Below, in pieces: positions 14,632-24,770 of a stretch of DNA of 64,000 bases (positions are counted from its first letter, which is position 1; every line of letters starts with the position of its first letter). Both the position numbers and the translations under genes were made by a program. Under the pieces are notes generated by a model. It was given only the letters and a program-made list of their open reading frames with translations. It was not told the origin of the DNA and ran no database searches. Origin of the DNA: Alphaproteobacteria bacterium (GTDB lineage: Bacteria > Pseudomonadota > Alphaproteobacteria > JANSWW01); the NCBI GenBank assembly GCA_024743275.1, contig JANSWW010000009.1, positions 1 through 64,000 of the forward strand, written 5' to 3'.

Positions 14632-17445
14632 ATGGACTATAAAGAGACGGTCTTCCTGCCGAAGACGGACTTCCCGATGCGTGCCGGCCTGCCCAAGCGC
14701 GAGCCGGAGATTCTTGCCAAATGGGCCGACATGGACCTGTTCGGGAAGATTCGGGCCGCCTCCAAAGGCCGTCGGAAGTTCACGCTCCATGACGGACCGC
14801 CCTATGCCAACGGCCATCTCCACATGGGCCACGCGCTCAACAAGATCCTCAAGGACCTGATCAACCGGTCCCATCAGATGCTGGGCAAGGACGCCGTCTA
14901 TGTTCCCGGCTGGGATTGCCACGGCCTGCCGATCGAATGGAAGGTCGAGGAGGAGTACCGCAAGAAGGGCAAGAACAAGGACGAGATCCCCGCGGTCGAG
15001 TTCCGCCGGGTCTGCCGCGACTTCGCCCAGGAGTGGATCGGCACCCAGGTGACCGAGTTCAAGCGGCTCGGCGTCGAGGGCGATTTCGACCACCATTACC
15101 GCACCATGAATTTCGCCGCCGAGGCGGACATCTTCCGGGAGATGTCCAAGTTCCTGATGTCCGGTCAGCTCTATCGTGGCTCCCGTCCGGTTCTCTGGTC
15201 GGTGCCGGAGCGGACCGCGCTCGCCGATGCGGAGGTCGAGTATTACGACCACACCTCGGTCACGATCTTCGTCAAATTCCCGGTGGTGAAGGCCACCGAT
15301 CCGGCTCTTGACGGCACGTCCATCGTGATCTGGACCACCACCCCCTGGACCATGCCGGGCAACCTCGCCATCGGGGCCGGCGCCGAGGTCGACTATCAGG
15401 TGATCAAGGTGACGGAGGTCGCCGAGGATAGCCTGGCCGAGGTCGGCGCGCGCCTGGCGGTGGCGAAAGCCTTGTTGCAAGATATGGCCGAGCAATGCGG
15501 CATCGTCGGTCATGAGGTCGAGGCGACCCTCAATGGGGCCGCGGTCGCCGGCACCATCGCCGCCCATCCGCTGCGGGCCGACGGTTTCGACCACGACGTG
15601 CCGGTCCTGCTTGGCGATTTCGTCACGGTCGACCAGGGCACCGGCTTCGTCCACCTGGCGCCGGGTCACGGCACCGACGACTATGAGCTTGGCAAGAAGC
15701 ACGGTCTGGAGCCGCTCTTCACCGTCGGCGACGACGGCCGGTTCTACGACCATGTGCCGCTTTTCGCCGGCATGCAGGTGCTCAAGGACAACGGCAAGAT
15801 CGCCGACATGATGGCCGGGAAGGGCGCCCTGATCGGTCGCGGCAGCCTACGCCACAGCTACCCCCATTCCTGGCGGTCGAAGGCGCCGCTGATCTTCCGC
15901 AACACCCCGCAATGGTTCATCTCCATGGAGAGCCACGGGTTGCGGGACAAGGCGCTGAAGGCGATCGACGATACCCGTTGGATTCCGAAACAGGGCAAGA
16001 ACCGGATCCGCTCGATGATCGAGACACGGCCGGACTGGTGCATCAGCCGCCAGCGCCAATGGGGTGTGCCCCTGGCCCTGTTCTTGAACAAGAACACCGG
16101 CGAGGTTCTGAAAGACGAGACGGTCAACGACCGCATCGCGGCGGCCTTCGAGGAGGAGGGCGGCGACGCCTGGTTCGACGGCGATCCGCGCCGTTTCCTC
16201 ACCAACCAATACGATCCGGCGGAATGGGATCCTGTGGTCGACGTGATCGAGGTTTGGTTCGATTCCGGATCGACCCACGCCTTCTGCCTGGAGCGTCGCG
16301 AGGATCTCAAATGGCCGGCCGATCTCTATCTCGAAGGCTCCGACCAGCATCGCGGCTGGTTCCACACCTCGCTTCTGGAGAGCTGCGGCACGCGCGGCCG
16401 GGCCCCCTATGACGCGGTGCTGACCCATGGCTTCGTCCTCGACGAAAAGGGTCATAAGATGTCGAAGTCGCTGGGCAATGTGATCACCCCGGCCGACATC
16501 ATGAAGGAATATGGCGCCGACATTCTGCGGCTTTGGGTCGTCGACAGCGACTATTCCGTCGACCTCAGGATCGGCAAGGAAATTCTCAAGCGGAACGCCG
16601 ACCACTATCGCCGGATCCGCAACACGTTGCGCTATATCCTCGGCAATCTCGCCGGCTTCGACCCGGCGGAACGGCTCGATCCCGCCGACATGCCGGAACT
16701 GGATCGCTGGGTCCTGCACCGTCTGGCGGTGCTCGACGGGAAGGTCCGGCAGGCGATCGAGGACTACGACTATCACCGCTATTTCACGGAACTGCACAAT
16801 TTCTGCGCCGTGGACCTGTCGGCCTTCTATTTCGACATCCGCAAGGACGCGCTCTATTGCGACCACCCGTCGGACATTCGGCGGCGGGCCGCGCGGACGG
16901 TTCTGGACGAGCTGTTCAACTGCCTGACCGCCTGGCTGGCCCCGATCCTCTGTTTCACGGCCGAGGAGGCCTGGCTCGCCCGGCCCGGGAAGGCGGAAGA
17001 GGCGGGAAGCGTCCATCTGCGGACCTTCCCCGATCTTCCGGCCACCTGGCGCGACGACGCCCTGGCCGACAAGTGGCAGACCATTCGCCTGATTCGCCGG
17101 GCGGTGACCGGCGCCTTGGAGATCGCACGGGGCGACAAGGTCATCGGCGCGTCCCTGCAGGCGAGCCCCGTGGTCCATGTCACCGAGGCCATGGCCAAGA
17201 CGCTGCAGGGGCTGGACCTTGCCGAGCTCTCCATCACGTCCGGCATTTCGGTGACCACGGCCCCGGCGCCGGACGATGCCTATCGGCTGGAGGACGCCGC
17301 GGATGTCGCCGTGGTCATGGCCATGGCGGAGGGCTGCAAATGCGAGCGCTGCTGGCAGGTCAAGCCGGAGGTCAAACCCGACACCCATCCCGTGTGCGAC
17401 CGCTGCGCCGACGTTCTGGAGCGGTCCGCGGCCAAGGTCGCGTGA
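14632..17445 (+). CDS. ileS: isoleucyl-tRNA synthetase
   Basis: 937 residues, normal bacterial length. The class I signatures are clear: PPYANGHLHMGH (HIGH motif, residues 56-67) and KMSKS (residues 609-613). The editing CP1 domain contains VIWTTTPWTMPGNLAI. The C-terminal zinc finger has two Cys pairs (CKCERC and CDRC, about residues 903-925). It charges tRNA-Ile and proofreads valine. It lies between ribF and lspA, the common proteobacterial order, probably in one transcript. Confidence 0.98.
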   Translation: MDYKETVFLPKTDFPMRAGLPKREPEILAKWADMDLFGKIRAASKGRRKFTLHDGPPYANGHLHMGHALNKILKDLINRSHQMLGKDAVYVPGWDCHGLPIEWKVEEEYRKKGKNKDEIPAVEFRRVCRDFAQEWIGTQVTEFKRLGVEGDFDHHYRTMNFAAEADIFREMSKFLMSGQLYRGSRPVLWSVPERTALADAEVEYYDHTSVTIFVKFPVVKATDPALDGTSIVIWTTTPWTMPGNLAIGAGAEVDYQVIKVTEVAEDSLAEVGARLAVAKALLQDMAEQCGIVGHEVEATLNGAAVAGTIAAHPLRADGFDHDVPVLLGDFVTVDQGTGFVHLAPGHGTDDYELGKKHGLEPLFTVGDDGRFYDHVPLFAGMQVLKDNGKIADMMAGKGALIGRGSLRHSYPHSWRSKAPLIFRNTPQWFISMESHGLRDKALKAIDDTRWIPKQGKNRIRSMIETRPDWCISRQRQWGVPLALFLNKNTGEVLKDETVNDRIAAAFEEEGGDAWFDGDPRRFLTNQYDPAEWDPVVDVIEVWFDSGSTHAFCLERREDLKWPADLYLEGSDQHRGWFHTSLLESCGTRGRAPYDAVLTHGFVLDEKGHKMSKSLGNVITPADIMKEYGADILRLWVVDSDYSVDLRIGKEILKRNADHYRRIRNTLRYILGNLAGFDPAERLDPADMPELDRWVLHRLAVLDGKVRQAIEDYDYHRYFTELHNFCAVDLSAFYFDIRKDALYCDHPSDIRRRAARTVLDELFNCLTAWLAPILCFTAEEAWLARPGKAEEAGSVHLRTFPDLPATWRDDALADKWQTIRLIRRAVTGALEIARGDKVIGASLQASPVVHVTEAMAKTLQGLDLAELSITSGISVTTAPAPDDAYRLEDAADVAVVMAMAEGCKCERCWQVKPEVKPDTHPVCDRCADVLERSAAKVA

Positions 17446-17460
17446 GGCAGGCCGTTCGAC

Positions 17461-18000
17461 ATGACCGACCGGCTTGAAGGACCCATGGCGGCGGGAAAAC
17501 GGCTTTCCCCGGGATGGCCCGCCCTGATCGCGCTGATCTCAGGCATCATGGCGTTGGACCAGGCGTTGAAGGTCGTGATGCTCGATCTGATCTTCGACCC
17601 GCCGCGCCGGCTGGCGGTGACGGACTTCTTCTGGCTATCCCCGGTCTGGACCCGCGGGGTCAGTTTCGGCCTGTTGTCCTCGGACAGTCCGATGGCTCCC
17701 TATCTGTTGTCCGGGTTCGCGGTGGCGGTGTCGATCGCCTTTCTGGTCTGGCTGTCCAAGGCGCAGGGTCGGCTGTTGCGCTTGGCGCTCGCCCTGGTGA
17801 TCGCGGGCGCGCTCGGTAACGCCATCGACCGGCTGCTCTATGGCGCCGTGGTGGATTTCCTGGACTTTCATTATGCGGGCGCCCATTTTCCTGCTTTCAA
17901 CGTCGCCGATTCGGCGATCACCATCGGTGTGTGTTTTTTGTTGGCGGATTCCTTCCTGACGAAGGATGGAAAATCCGATGGCGACGAGCGGGCTGGGTAA
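17461..18000 (+). CDS. lspA: prolipoprotein signal peptidase (signal peptidase II)
   Basis: 179 residues with four hydrophobic segments. The two catalytic Asp residues lie in NAIDRLLYGAVVDF and FNVADSAITIG, as in the family. It cleaves lipoprotein signal peptides before the lipidated Cys in the inner membrane. A later in-frame ATG at 17485 is also possible. The downstream lipoprotein gene, 18 bases away, is a likely substrate. Confidence 0.95.
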   Translation: MTDRLEGPMAAGKRLSPGWPALIALISGIMALDQALKVVMLDLIFDPPRRLAVTDFFWLSPVWTRGVSFGLLSSDSPMAPYLLSGFAVAVSIAFLVWLSKAQGRLLRLALALVIAGALGNAIDRLLYGAVVDFLDFHYAGAHFPAFNVADSAITIGVCFLLADSFLTKDGKSDGDERAG

Positions 18001-18018
18001 GGGTTAGGGACGATTAGG

Positions 18019-18588
18019 ATGCGGACGGTAAAGCAAATGGCGGCGGTGGCGCTGGTCTCGCTCGGCGTGACTGCCTGTGGCGGCGATGTCGCCAAGAATC
18101 TCGGCCTCACCCCCACGCCGCCGGACGAGTTTCAGGTCGTCCGCAAGGCGCCCCTGTCGCTGCCGCCGAGCTATGCCCTGCGGCCACCGGCCCCCGGTAG
18201 CCAGCGTCCCCAGGAACTGGTGCCGACCGAATCGGCAAAGAAGACCGTGTTCCGGCTGTCCGATCGCACGCAAAGCGCCGTCGGCCCGCTGCCGGAGGGG
18301 GCGGATCGCGGCAAGGCGGCCTTCCTCGCCCGGGCGGGTGCCGCGGAGGCGAACCCGAATATCCGCACCGTCCTCCAGGAGGACGATGTCCAGATCGCGA
18401 CGGCCAACCGGACTTTCCTGGATACGCTCCTGTTCTGGCGCGATGAGGAAATCACGGACCGTACCCTGCTGGACGCCGACGCCGAACAGCGCCGCCTGAA
18501 GGAGAACGCCGCCGCCGGTCGGGGCGCCGACGAGGGCGATAACCCGATCATCATCGAGCGCAGTTCGACCTCTATCTTCAACTTCTAG
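18019..18588 (+). CDS. DUF3035-family lipoprotein
   Basis: 189 residues. A lipobox (VTAC) ends a short signal peptide (MRTVKQMAAVALVSLGVTA|C). The body is rich in proline and charged residues and matches the DUF3035 group often found between lspA and M16 peptidases in alphaproteobacteria (PPDEFQVVRKAPLSLPP is its hallmark). The function is not established; an envelope or outer-membrane-assembly accessory role is inferred from localisation and neighbours. Confidence 0.85.
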   Translation: MRTVKQMAAVALVSLGVTACGGDVAKNLGLTPTPPDEFQVVRKAPLSLPPSYALRPPAPGSQRPQELVPTESAKKTVFRLSDRTQSAVGPLPEGADRGKAAFLARAGAAEANPNIRTVLQEDDVQIATANRTFLDTLLFWRDEEITDRTLLDADAEQRRLKENAAAGRGADEGDNPIIIERSSTSIFNF

Positions 18589-18758
18589 AGCGGTCTTCCG
18601 CCGCGACGCGTCGGTTGGACGCGCCGTGTCCACCTATTCGTGAGGCCGGGACGCTGGCAGTCCGCCTTCGGAACGCCATATCTACACGCAATGTTGTCGC
18701 CCATGTCGACCATTGCCTCGATATGGCCGACCGATATGGTCCTTTTGGAGGTTCCCAA

Positions 18759-20135
18759 GTGTTCCAGTCCCTCAAGCGCTTGGCGCTGGCCCTACCGCTC
18801 GCCGCGCTCTCTCTCGGCGCGGTAGCCGTCGCCGCGTCCCCGGCCGCCGCTCAGCTCTTCGACCCCGAAACCGCGACCCTCGACAACGGGATGGAGGTCG
18901 TGGTGATCACCAACGACCGCCTGCCGGTGGTGACCCATATGGTCTGGTATCGGGTGGGAGGCGCCGACGAGCCGCGCGGCAAGTCCGGGATCGCCCACTT
19001 CCTCGAACATCTTCTGTTCAAGGGCACGACCAATGCGCCGGAAGGCGAGTTCTCCGACGCGATCCGCCGGGTCGGCGGCAGCGAGAACGCCTTCACCTCC
19101 TATGACTACACCGCCTATTTCCAGAATGTGCCGGTCTCCGCGCTGGAGGAGATGATGCGGTATGAGGCCGACCGCATGGTCAATCTCGATATCGACGAGA
19201 GCGATATCGGCCCCGAGCGCGATGTGATCCTGGAAGAGCGCCGCAGCCGGGTCGACAACAATCCGGCCGCCCTGTTCCGGGAGCAGGTTCAGGCGGCGAC
19301 CTATCTCCATTACCCCTACCGTATCCCGCTGATCGGCTGGAAGCATGAGATGGAACGGCTCGGGCTGCGGGACGCGCTCGACTTCTATGATCGCTGGTAT
19401 ACGCCGTCCAACGCCATCCTGGTGGTCGCCGGCGATGTGACCCTGGCCGATGTGCTGCCGCTGGCGGAAAAGACCTATGGCCAAATCCCGGCCCGCGCGG
19501 TGCCGCCGCGCGAGCGGTCCGTCGAGCCGCCGCAACTGGCCGAGCGGCGCCTTGAGATGACCTCCGATCAGGTGGCCCAGCCAAGCTTTTCCCGCCGCTA
19601 TCTCGCCCCCGGCTACAATTGGGGCGACACGGAGCATGCCTACCCCCTGCAGATTCTCGCCGAGGTCCTGAGCGGCGGGGCCACCGGCCGGCTCTACCGG
19701 TCCCTGGTGGTCGAGCAGAAGATCGCCGCCTCCGCAGGGGCCTGGTACAGCCCGGACGGGGTCGGCCCCTCCGGTTTCGGTTTCTACGGCTCGCCCCGGC
19801 CCGGCGGCGACATCGGCGCGGTCGAGGCCGCCATCGATGCCGAAATCGCCACGCTTCTGGCCGACGGGGTGACCCAGGAGGAGGTCGACCGGGCCATCGC
19901 CCGGGTGACCGCCGCCGCGGTCTACGCTCGGGACGGGGTCAGCGGCCCTGCCCGGATCTTCGGCCTGGCGCTGGCGACCGGCCAGACCGTCGAGGATGTC
20001 GAGGCCTGGCCGGCGCGGATCGCCGAGGTGACCGCCGAGCAGGTCAACGCGGCCGCCCGCGCGGTCTTCAGGCAGGATCAGTCGGTTACCGGCATCCTAC
20101 GCCCGGCGCCCGTCACCGACCGGCAGGAGGGGTGA
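18759..20135 (+). CDS. M16-family zinc protease, catalytic subunit
   Basis: 458 residues from a GTG at 18759, preceded by TTGGAGG at 7-base spacing; the open frame extends upstream but without such a site. A signal peptide (MFQSLKRLAL...ASPAAAQ) directs it to the periplasm. The inverted zinc motif HxxEH is present as HFLEH (residues 80-84), with the downstream glutamate region typical of the family. It probably forms a heterodimer with the next gene product, like other two-gene bacterial M16 proteases. Confidence 0.92.
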   Translation: MFQSLKRLALALPLAALSLGAVAVAASPAAAQLFDPETATLDNGMEVVVITNDRLPVVTHMVWYRVGGADEPRGKSGIAHFLEHLLFKGTTNAPEGEFSDAIRRVGGSENAFTSYDYTAYFQNVPVSALEEMMRYEADRMVNLDIDESDIGPERDVILEERRSRVDNNPAALFREQVQAATYLHYPYRIPLIGWKHEMERLGLRDALDFYDRWYTPSNAILVVAGDVTLADVLPLAEKTYGQIPARAVPPRERSVEPPQLAERRLEMTSDQVAQPSFSRRYLAPGYNWGDTEHAYPLQILAEVLSGGATGRLYRSLVVEQKIAASAGAWYSPDGVGPSGFGFYGSPRPGGDIGAVEAAIDAEIATLLADGVTQEEVDRAIARVTAAAVYARDGVSGPARIFGLALATGQTVEDVEAWPARIAEVTAEQVNAAARAVFRQDQSVTGILRPAPVTDRQEG

Positions 20136-20137
20136 GC

Positions 20138-21478
20138 ATGACCCGCATTATCGCCTTCTTCGCCCTGTTTCTGACGGCGCTGCCGGCCTGGGCCATCGAG
20201 ATTCAGGAAGTGAAAAGTCCGGGCGGCATCACCGCCTGGCTCGTCGAGGATCACAGCAATCCCATCGTCGCGGTGTCGTTCTCCTTTCTGGGCGGGTCGA
20301 CCAGCGATCCGGCGGGCAAGGAAGGCCGCGCCAGCCTGCTCGCCGCCACCATGGACGAGGGCGCCGGCGATCTCGATTCCCAGGCCTTCCAGGGCAAGCT
20401 GGAGGATCTCGCCATCCGGCTCAGCTTCTCCGCCGGGCGCGATACCTTCTCCGGCACCATGCGGACCCTGACCCGCAACGCCGACGACGCCTTCGATCTG
20501 CTGCGTCTCGCCCTGACCGAGCCGCGTTTCGACGCGGAGCCGGTGGAGCGCATCCGGGACAAGATGCTGATCGACGCCAGCAGGGCTCTGGAACGGCCGC
20601 GCAGCCTCCTCGGCGGCGCCTTCTACAAGGGCCTGTTCCCGAACGATCCCTACGGCAATCCGGCGGACGGCACCCGGGCCAGCCTGGCCGCCATCACGGT
20701 CGACGATCTGCGCGCCTTTATGGCCGAACGCCTGGCCAAGGACACTCTGCGGATCGGGGTGGTCGGTGACATCACGCCGAAGCAACTCGCCACCCGTCTC
20801 GACACCGTCTTCGGCGGCCTACCGGAGACCAGCGCGCCCCTCGGTCTGCCGGAAGTGCTGGCGGAGGCCCCGGGTGGAATCTTCGTCATCGATCGGGATA
20901 TCCCCCAGAGCAACGTGTTCTTCGGCCATCGCGGCATCAAGCGGGACGATCCGGACTATTTCGTCGCCGCGGTCCTCTCCGAGATCATGGGCGGCGGCTT
21001 CGGGTCCCGTCTCAATGAGGAGGTGCGCGAGAAGCGCGGCCTCGCCTATGGGGTCTACACCTATCTCAATCCCTTCGACCGCTCAGGCCTGTTCCTCGGC
21101 GGGGTCGCGACCGACAACGCCCGGGTCAGCGAGAGCCTGGCGATCATCAAGTCGGAATGGGAGAAGATGGCCGCCGAAGGCCCGACCCAGGAGGAACTCG
21201 ACCTCGCCAAGAGCCAGGTCAAGGGCGGCTTCTGGCTGCGGCTGGAGAACTCCGGCAGCATCGCCGGCACCCTGGTGGCGATCCAGCGGCTCGACCTCGG
21301 GAAAAACTATCTGGAGAACCGCGACGGCCTCGTCGAGGCGGTGACCCTGGAACGGGCGAAGGCCATGGCCAAGACCCTGTTCCAGCCGGAAAACCTCACC
21401 ATCGGCGTGATCGGGAAGCCCGCAAACGTGGAGGCGACGCTACCGACGCCACCGATCCCCGGCCGCGAGGAGGGGTAA
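20138..21478 (+). CDS. M16-family protease, non-catalytic partner
   Basis: 446 residues with a signal peptide (MTRIIAFFALFLTALPAWA). The HxxEH motif is absent: the equivalent place reads LLAATMDEG. The substrate-side R/Y motif is kept in the C-terminal half (LNEEVREKRGLAYGVYTY). Active/inactive pairs are the known arrangement of processing-peptidase-like bacterial M16 enzymes. The GGAGG at 20126-20130 lies inside the end of the previous gene, and 2 bases separate the genes, so they are coupled. Confidence 0.9.
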   Translation: MTRIIAFFALFLTALPAWAIEIQEVKSPGGITAWLVEDHSNPIVAVSFSFLGGSTSDPAGKEGRASLLAATMDEGAGDLDSQAFQGKLEDLAIRLSFSAGRDTFSGTMRTLTRNADDAFDLLRLALTEPRFDAEPVERIRDKMLIDASRALERPRSLLGGAFYKGLFPNDPYGNPADGTRASLAAITVDDLRAFMAERLAKDTLRIGVVGDITPKQLATRLDTVFGGLPETSAPLGLPEVLAEAPGGIFVIDRDIPQSNVFFGHRGIKRDDPDYFVAAVLSEIMGGGFGSRLNEEVREKRGLAYGVYTYLNPFDRSGLFLGGVATDNARVSESLAIIKSEWEKMAAEGPTQEELDLAKSQVKGGFWLRLENSGSIAGTLVAIQRLDLGKNYLENRDGLVEAVTLERAKAMAKTLFQPENLTIGVIGKPANVEATLPTPPIPGREEG

Positions 21479-21576
21479 CGCCCCTCCCGCCCGCTTCTCC
21501 GATACAAGAGGCCGGGAGACTCCGCTTGAGTTCACCCTTGGGGCTGCTATTGTCGTCGCTGATATAGGGTGACGAC

Positions 21577-22869
21577 GTGATACTCACACAAGATATAGAG
21601 ATCGCATGGGCCGCCGCCGGGCTCGATGGAGCGGCGGTGCGGGAACGGGCGCGCGCTTTCGGACCGGTTCTGAACGACCTGCGGACCAAGCGGGATGCCG
21701 GCGACCTGCCGTTGTTCGGCCGTCTCGCCGAGACCGCGGATCTGGAACGGGCCGCCCCGGCCATCGACCGGCTGAAGCGCTTCCCGACCCTGCTGGTGCT
21801 TGGGACCGGTGGCTCCAGCCTGGGCGGCGAGACCCTTTGTCGGCTCGAGCCGGTGGACGGGGTAAGGGTGCGCTTCCTCGACAATGTCGATCCGGATCAG
21901 TTCGCCCACATCACGGCGGTTATCGATCCGGCGGAAACCGGGGTCCTCGCGATCTCGAAATCCGGCGGCACCATCGAGACCCTGATGCAATTGGCGCTGA
22001 TCGCCGACCATTTCACCAAGGCGGTCGGATTGGACGGCTGGCGCGACCGGCTGGTCGTGCTGACCCAGCCGGGGCCACGTCCCCTGAGGGATATGGCCGA
22101 GGCCTGGGGCGTTCCGGTCCTCGACCACGAGACCACGGTGGACGGCCGGTTCTCGGCCCTGACCCTGACCGGCCTCATTCCGGCGGCGGTCGGCGGCGTC
22201 GATATCCACGCGGCAAGGCGCGGTGGGCACGCGGTCGCCGAGCAGGCCCTGACCGCCGAGGATCCGGCGGAGGTGCCGGCGGCGCTCGCCGCGGCGACGG
22301 TGATCGAGCTTGAGAGGCGCGGTGTCACCCAATCGGTCTTCATGCCCTATTCGGACCTGCTCGACCGCATGAGCTGGTGGTACCGGCAGATCTGGGGCGA
22401 GAGCCTGGGCAAGGCCTCCAAGGGCACGACGCCGATCGCCGGTCTCGGCACCGTCGACCAGCACAGCCAGCTCCAGCTCTATCTCGACGGGCCGAAGGAC
22501 AAAATGGTGACGGTGGTCGGGTACAGGTCCACCGATCTCGGCCCCGCCGTGCCCGCGTCCATCGGCGGCGTGGCGATGCCGGATATCCTGGTCGGGCACA
22601 CGGTCGGCGACCTGATGGACGCCGAGATGCGGGCGACGGTCGACACGCTGAACGCCAACGGGGTCCCGACCCGTCTATGGTGGGTGCCGCGGATCGATGC
22701 GGAGGCCGTCGGCTCGATGATGGTCGAGACCATTCTTGAAACCCTGCTGGTCGCCGACAGCTATGGCATCAATCCCTATGGCCAGCCGGCGGTGGAGGAG
22801 GGCAAGATGCTCGCCAAGCGCTATCTTTCGGCCCTGCGCGAAGGGGACGGCAAAGGGCGGATCGCCTGA
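21577..22869 (+). CDS. pgi: glucose-6-phosphate isomerase
   Basis: 430 residues, the short form found in several alphaproteobacteria. Two SIS subdomains are seen: [14 protein letters not shown] and [14 protein letters not shown] (phosphate-binding loops), plus [19 protein letters not shown] and [13 protein letters not shown], the family signature region containing catalytic Glu/His. It interconverts glucose-6-P and fructose-6-P. The start is a GTG. Its stop overlaps the mutL start by one base (TGATG). Confidence 0.92.
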   Translation: MILTQDIEIAWAAAGLDGAAVRERARAFGPVLNDLRTKRDAGDLPLFGRLAETADLERAAPAIDRLKRFPTLLVLGTGGSSLGGETLCRLEPVDGVRVRFLDNVDPDQFAHITAVIDPAETGVLAISKSGGTIETLMQLALIADHFTKAVGLDGWRDRLVVLTQPGPRPLRDMAEAWGVPVLDHETTVDGRFSALTLTGLIPAAVGGVDIHAARRGGHAVAEQALTAEDPAEVPAALAAATVIELERRGVTQSVFMPYSDLLDRMSWWYRQIWGESLGKASKGTTPIAGLGTVDQHSQLQLYLDGPKDKMVTVVGYRSTDLGPAVPASIGGVAMPDILVGHTVGDLMDAEMRATVDTLNANGVPTRLWWVPRIDAEAVGSMMVETILETLLVADSYGINPYGQPAVEEGKMLAKRYLSALREGDGKGRIA

Positions 22870-24710
22870 TGTTGCGCCGTCTCCCGGATACGCTGGTCAA
22901 TCAGATCGCCGCCGGGGAGGTCGTCGAGCGGCCGGCGAGCGCGGTCAAGGAGCTGGTCGAGAATGCCATCGACGCCGGTGCCACCCGCATTGATGTGACC
23001 ATGCGCGAAGGGGGGCGGACCCTTCTGCAGGTCATCGACAACGGCAAGGGCATGACCGGCGAGGAGTTGGCGCTCGCCGTCGAGCGGCACGCGACCTCGA
23101 AGCTGCCCGACGACGATCTGGTGGCGATCCGTCATCTCGGCTTTCGGGGTGAGGCGCTGCCCTCCATCGGAGCGGTCAGCCGGCTGACCCTGCAGAGCCG
23201 GGCGCGGGATGGGGAGGGCTGGCAGCTCACGGTCGAGGGCGGGGCCAAGGGGCCGGTCCAACCGGCCGCGATCCAGGTCGGCACCCGGGTCGATGTCCGC
23301 GATCTTTTCTATGCGACGCCGGCACGGCTCAAATTCCTCAAGGCGGTGCGCACCGAGGTCGGCTACGCCTCCGACATCCTGAAGCGTCTCGCCATGGCCC
23401 GGCCGGATATCGGCTTCACGCTGAAGGACGGCGACCGCAAGGTCCTAGATTATCCCGCCCGGACCGGCGATCTGTTCGAGGCAAGGCTCGGCCGGCTCGG
23501 CCAGGTGATGGGGCGCGACTTCCACGAGAACGCGCTGCCGGTGGATGCCGAGCGGGAAGGGGTGCGGCTCACCGGCTATGCCGGGGTGCCGACGCTGAAC
23601 CGGGGCAATGCCCAGCTCCAATTCCTGTTCGTCAATGGCCGCCCGGTGCGCGACCGGTTGCTGCTGGGGGCGGTACGGGGCGCCTATCAGGATTTCCTGG
23701 CCCATGACCGGCATCCGCTGCTGGCCCTCTATCTCGACATCGAGGACAGCGCGGTCGACGTGAATGTGCATCCGGCCAAGACCGAGGTGCGGTTCCGCGA
23801 ACAGGGCTTGGTGCGCGGCCTGATCGTCGGGGCGCTGAAACATGCCCTGGCAGAGGCGGGCCATCGGACGTCGACAACGGTTTCAGGGGCCGCCCTCGGC
23901 GCCTTCCGACCGGGTGCGCCGTCCGGACGGTATGGTAGCGGCCATGGCGGGGGGTGGGTAAGCCGGGGCGACAGTCGGGCGGCCTATGCCTTACAGGCGC
24001 CCGCCGAGGCGGCGCTGGCCGAGCGTCCGCTGCCCGCCTTCGACGCGCCGCCTTCCGCCCGGACGCATGGGAACACCGCTGAAATGCGGGCCGTGCCGGA
24101 GGTGGTGGGCGACGCGGTGCCGCTCGACGATTACCCCCTCGGGGCGGCGAAAGCACAGCTCCACGGCACCTATATCGTTGCCGAGACGAAAACCGGGATC
24201 GTTATCGTCGACCAGCACGCGGCCCATGAACGTCTGGTCTATGAGCGGATGAAGCAGGCCCTGGCCGAGGGCGGGGTGAGGCGCCAGGCCCTGCTATTGC
24301 CGGAGGTGATCGACCTCGACGAGCCGCATGTCGACCGGCTGGCCCGGCGGGCGGACGATCTCGCCGGCCTGGGCCTGGTGCTGGAGCCGTTCGGACCCGG
24401 CGCGGTGGTCGTGCGGGAGATCCCGGCGCTGTTCGGCGACGGCGATGTGGCCGGGCTGGTGCGGGACATCGCCGACGATCTCGAGGAATGGGACGAGGCG
24501 ATCGCGCTGCAGGATAAACTGACCGAGATCTGCGGCAACATCGCCTGCCGCGGCTCGGTCCGGGCCGGGCGCCGGCTCAATGCCGACGAGATGAACGCCC
24601 TGTTGCGCCAGATGGAGGCGACCCCCCATTCGGGCCAGTGCAATCACGGCCGTCCGACCTGGATCGAACTCAATCTGCCGGAAATCGAAAAGCTGTTCGG
24701 CCGCCGGTAG
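22869..24710 (+). CDS. mutL: DNA mismatch repair protein MutL (endonuclease type)
   Basis: 613 residues. The GHKL ATPase motifs are at the N-terminus ([20 protein letters not shown], then DNGKGM and [10 protein letters not shown]). The C-terminal domain carries the metal-binding endonuclease motif [12 protein letters not shown] (residues 448-459), ACRGSVRAG and CNHGRPTW. This fits organisms without MutH, where MutL itself nicks the strand. The linker (about 335-410) is disordered and glycine-rich. It shares one base with pgi. Confidence 0.97.
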   Translation: MLRRLPDTLVNQIAAGEVVERPASAVKELVENAIDAGATRIDVTMREGGRTLLQVIDNGKGMTGEELALAVERHATSKLPDDDLVAIRHLGFRGEALPSIGAVSRLTLQSRARDGEGWQLTVEGGAKGPVQPAAIQVGTRVDVRDLFYATPARLKFLKAVRTEVGYASDILKRLAMARPDIGFTLKDGDRKVLDYPARTGDLFEARLGRLGQVMGRDFHENALPVDAEREGVRLTGYAGVPTLNRGNAQLQFLFVNGRPVRDRLLLGAVRGAYQDFLAHDRHPLLALYLDIEDSAVDVNVHPAKTEVRFREQGLVRGLIVGALKHALAEAGHRTSTTVSGAALGAFRPGAPSGRYGSGHGGGWVSRGDSRAAYALQAPAEAALAERPLPAFDAPPSARTHGNTAEMRAVPEVVGDAVPLDDYPLGAAKAQLHGTYIVAETKTGIVIVDQHAAHERLVYERMKQALAEGGVRRQALLLPEVIDLDEPHVDRLARRADDLAGLGLVLEPFGPGAVVVREIPALFGDGDVAGLVRDIADDLEEWDEAIALQDKLTEICGNIACRGSVRAGRRLNADEMNALLRQMEATPHSGQCNHGRPTWIELNLPEIEKLFGRR

Positions 24711-24722
24711 CCACCCCTTTCG

Positions 24723-24767
24723 CCTCAATCCCCTCTTTCAGGTGGAACCTTTATGTGAGGGGTGAGG
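24723..24767. terminator. GC-rich hairpin in the mutL / ABC permease convergent gap
   Basis: CCTCA-at-CCCCTC (24723-24735) pairs with GAGGGGTGAGG (24757-24767), an 11-bp stem with a 2-base bulge. It fills the 60-base gap between convergent genes, so a bidirectional terminator is likely, although no U-run of note is seen on either side. Confidence 0.5.
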
Positions 24768-24770
24768 GGA

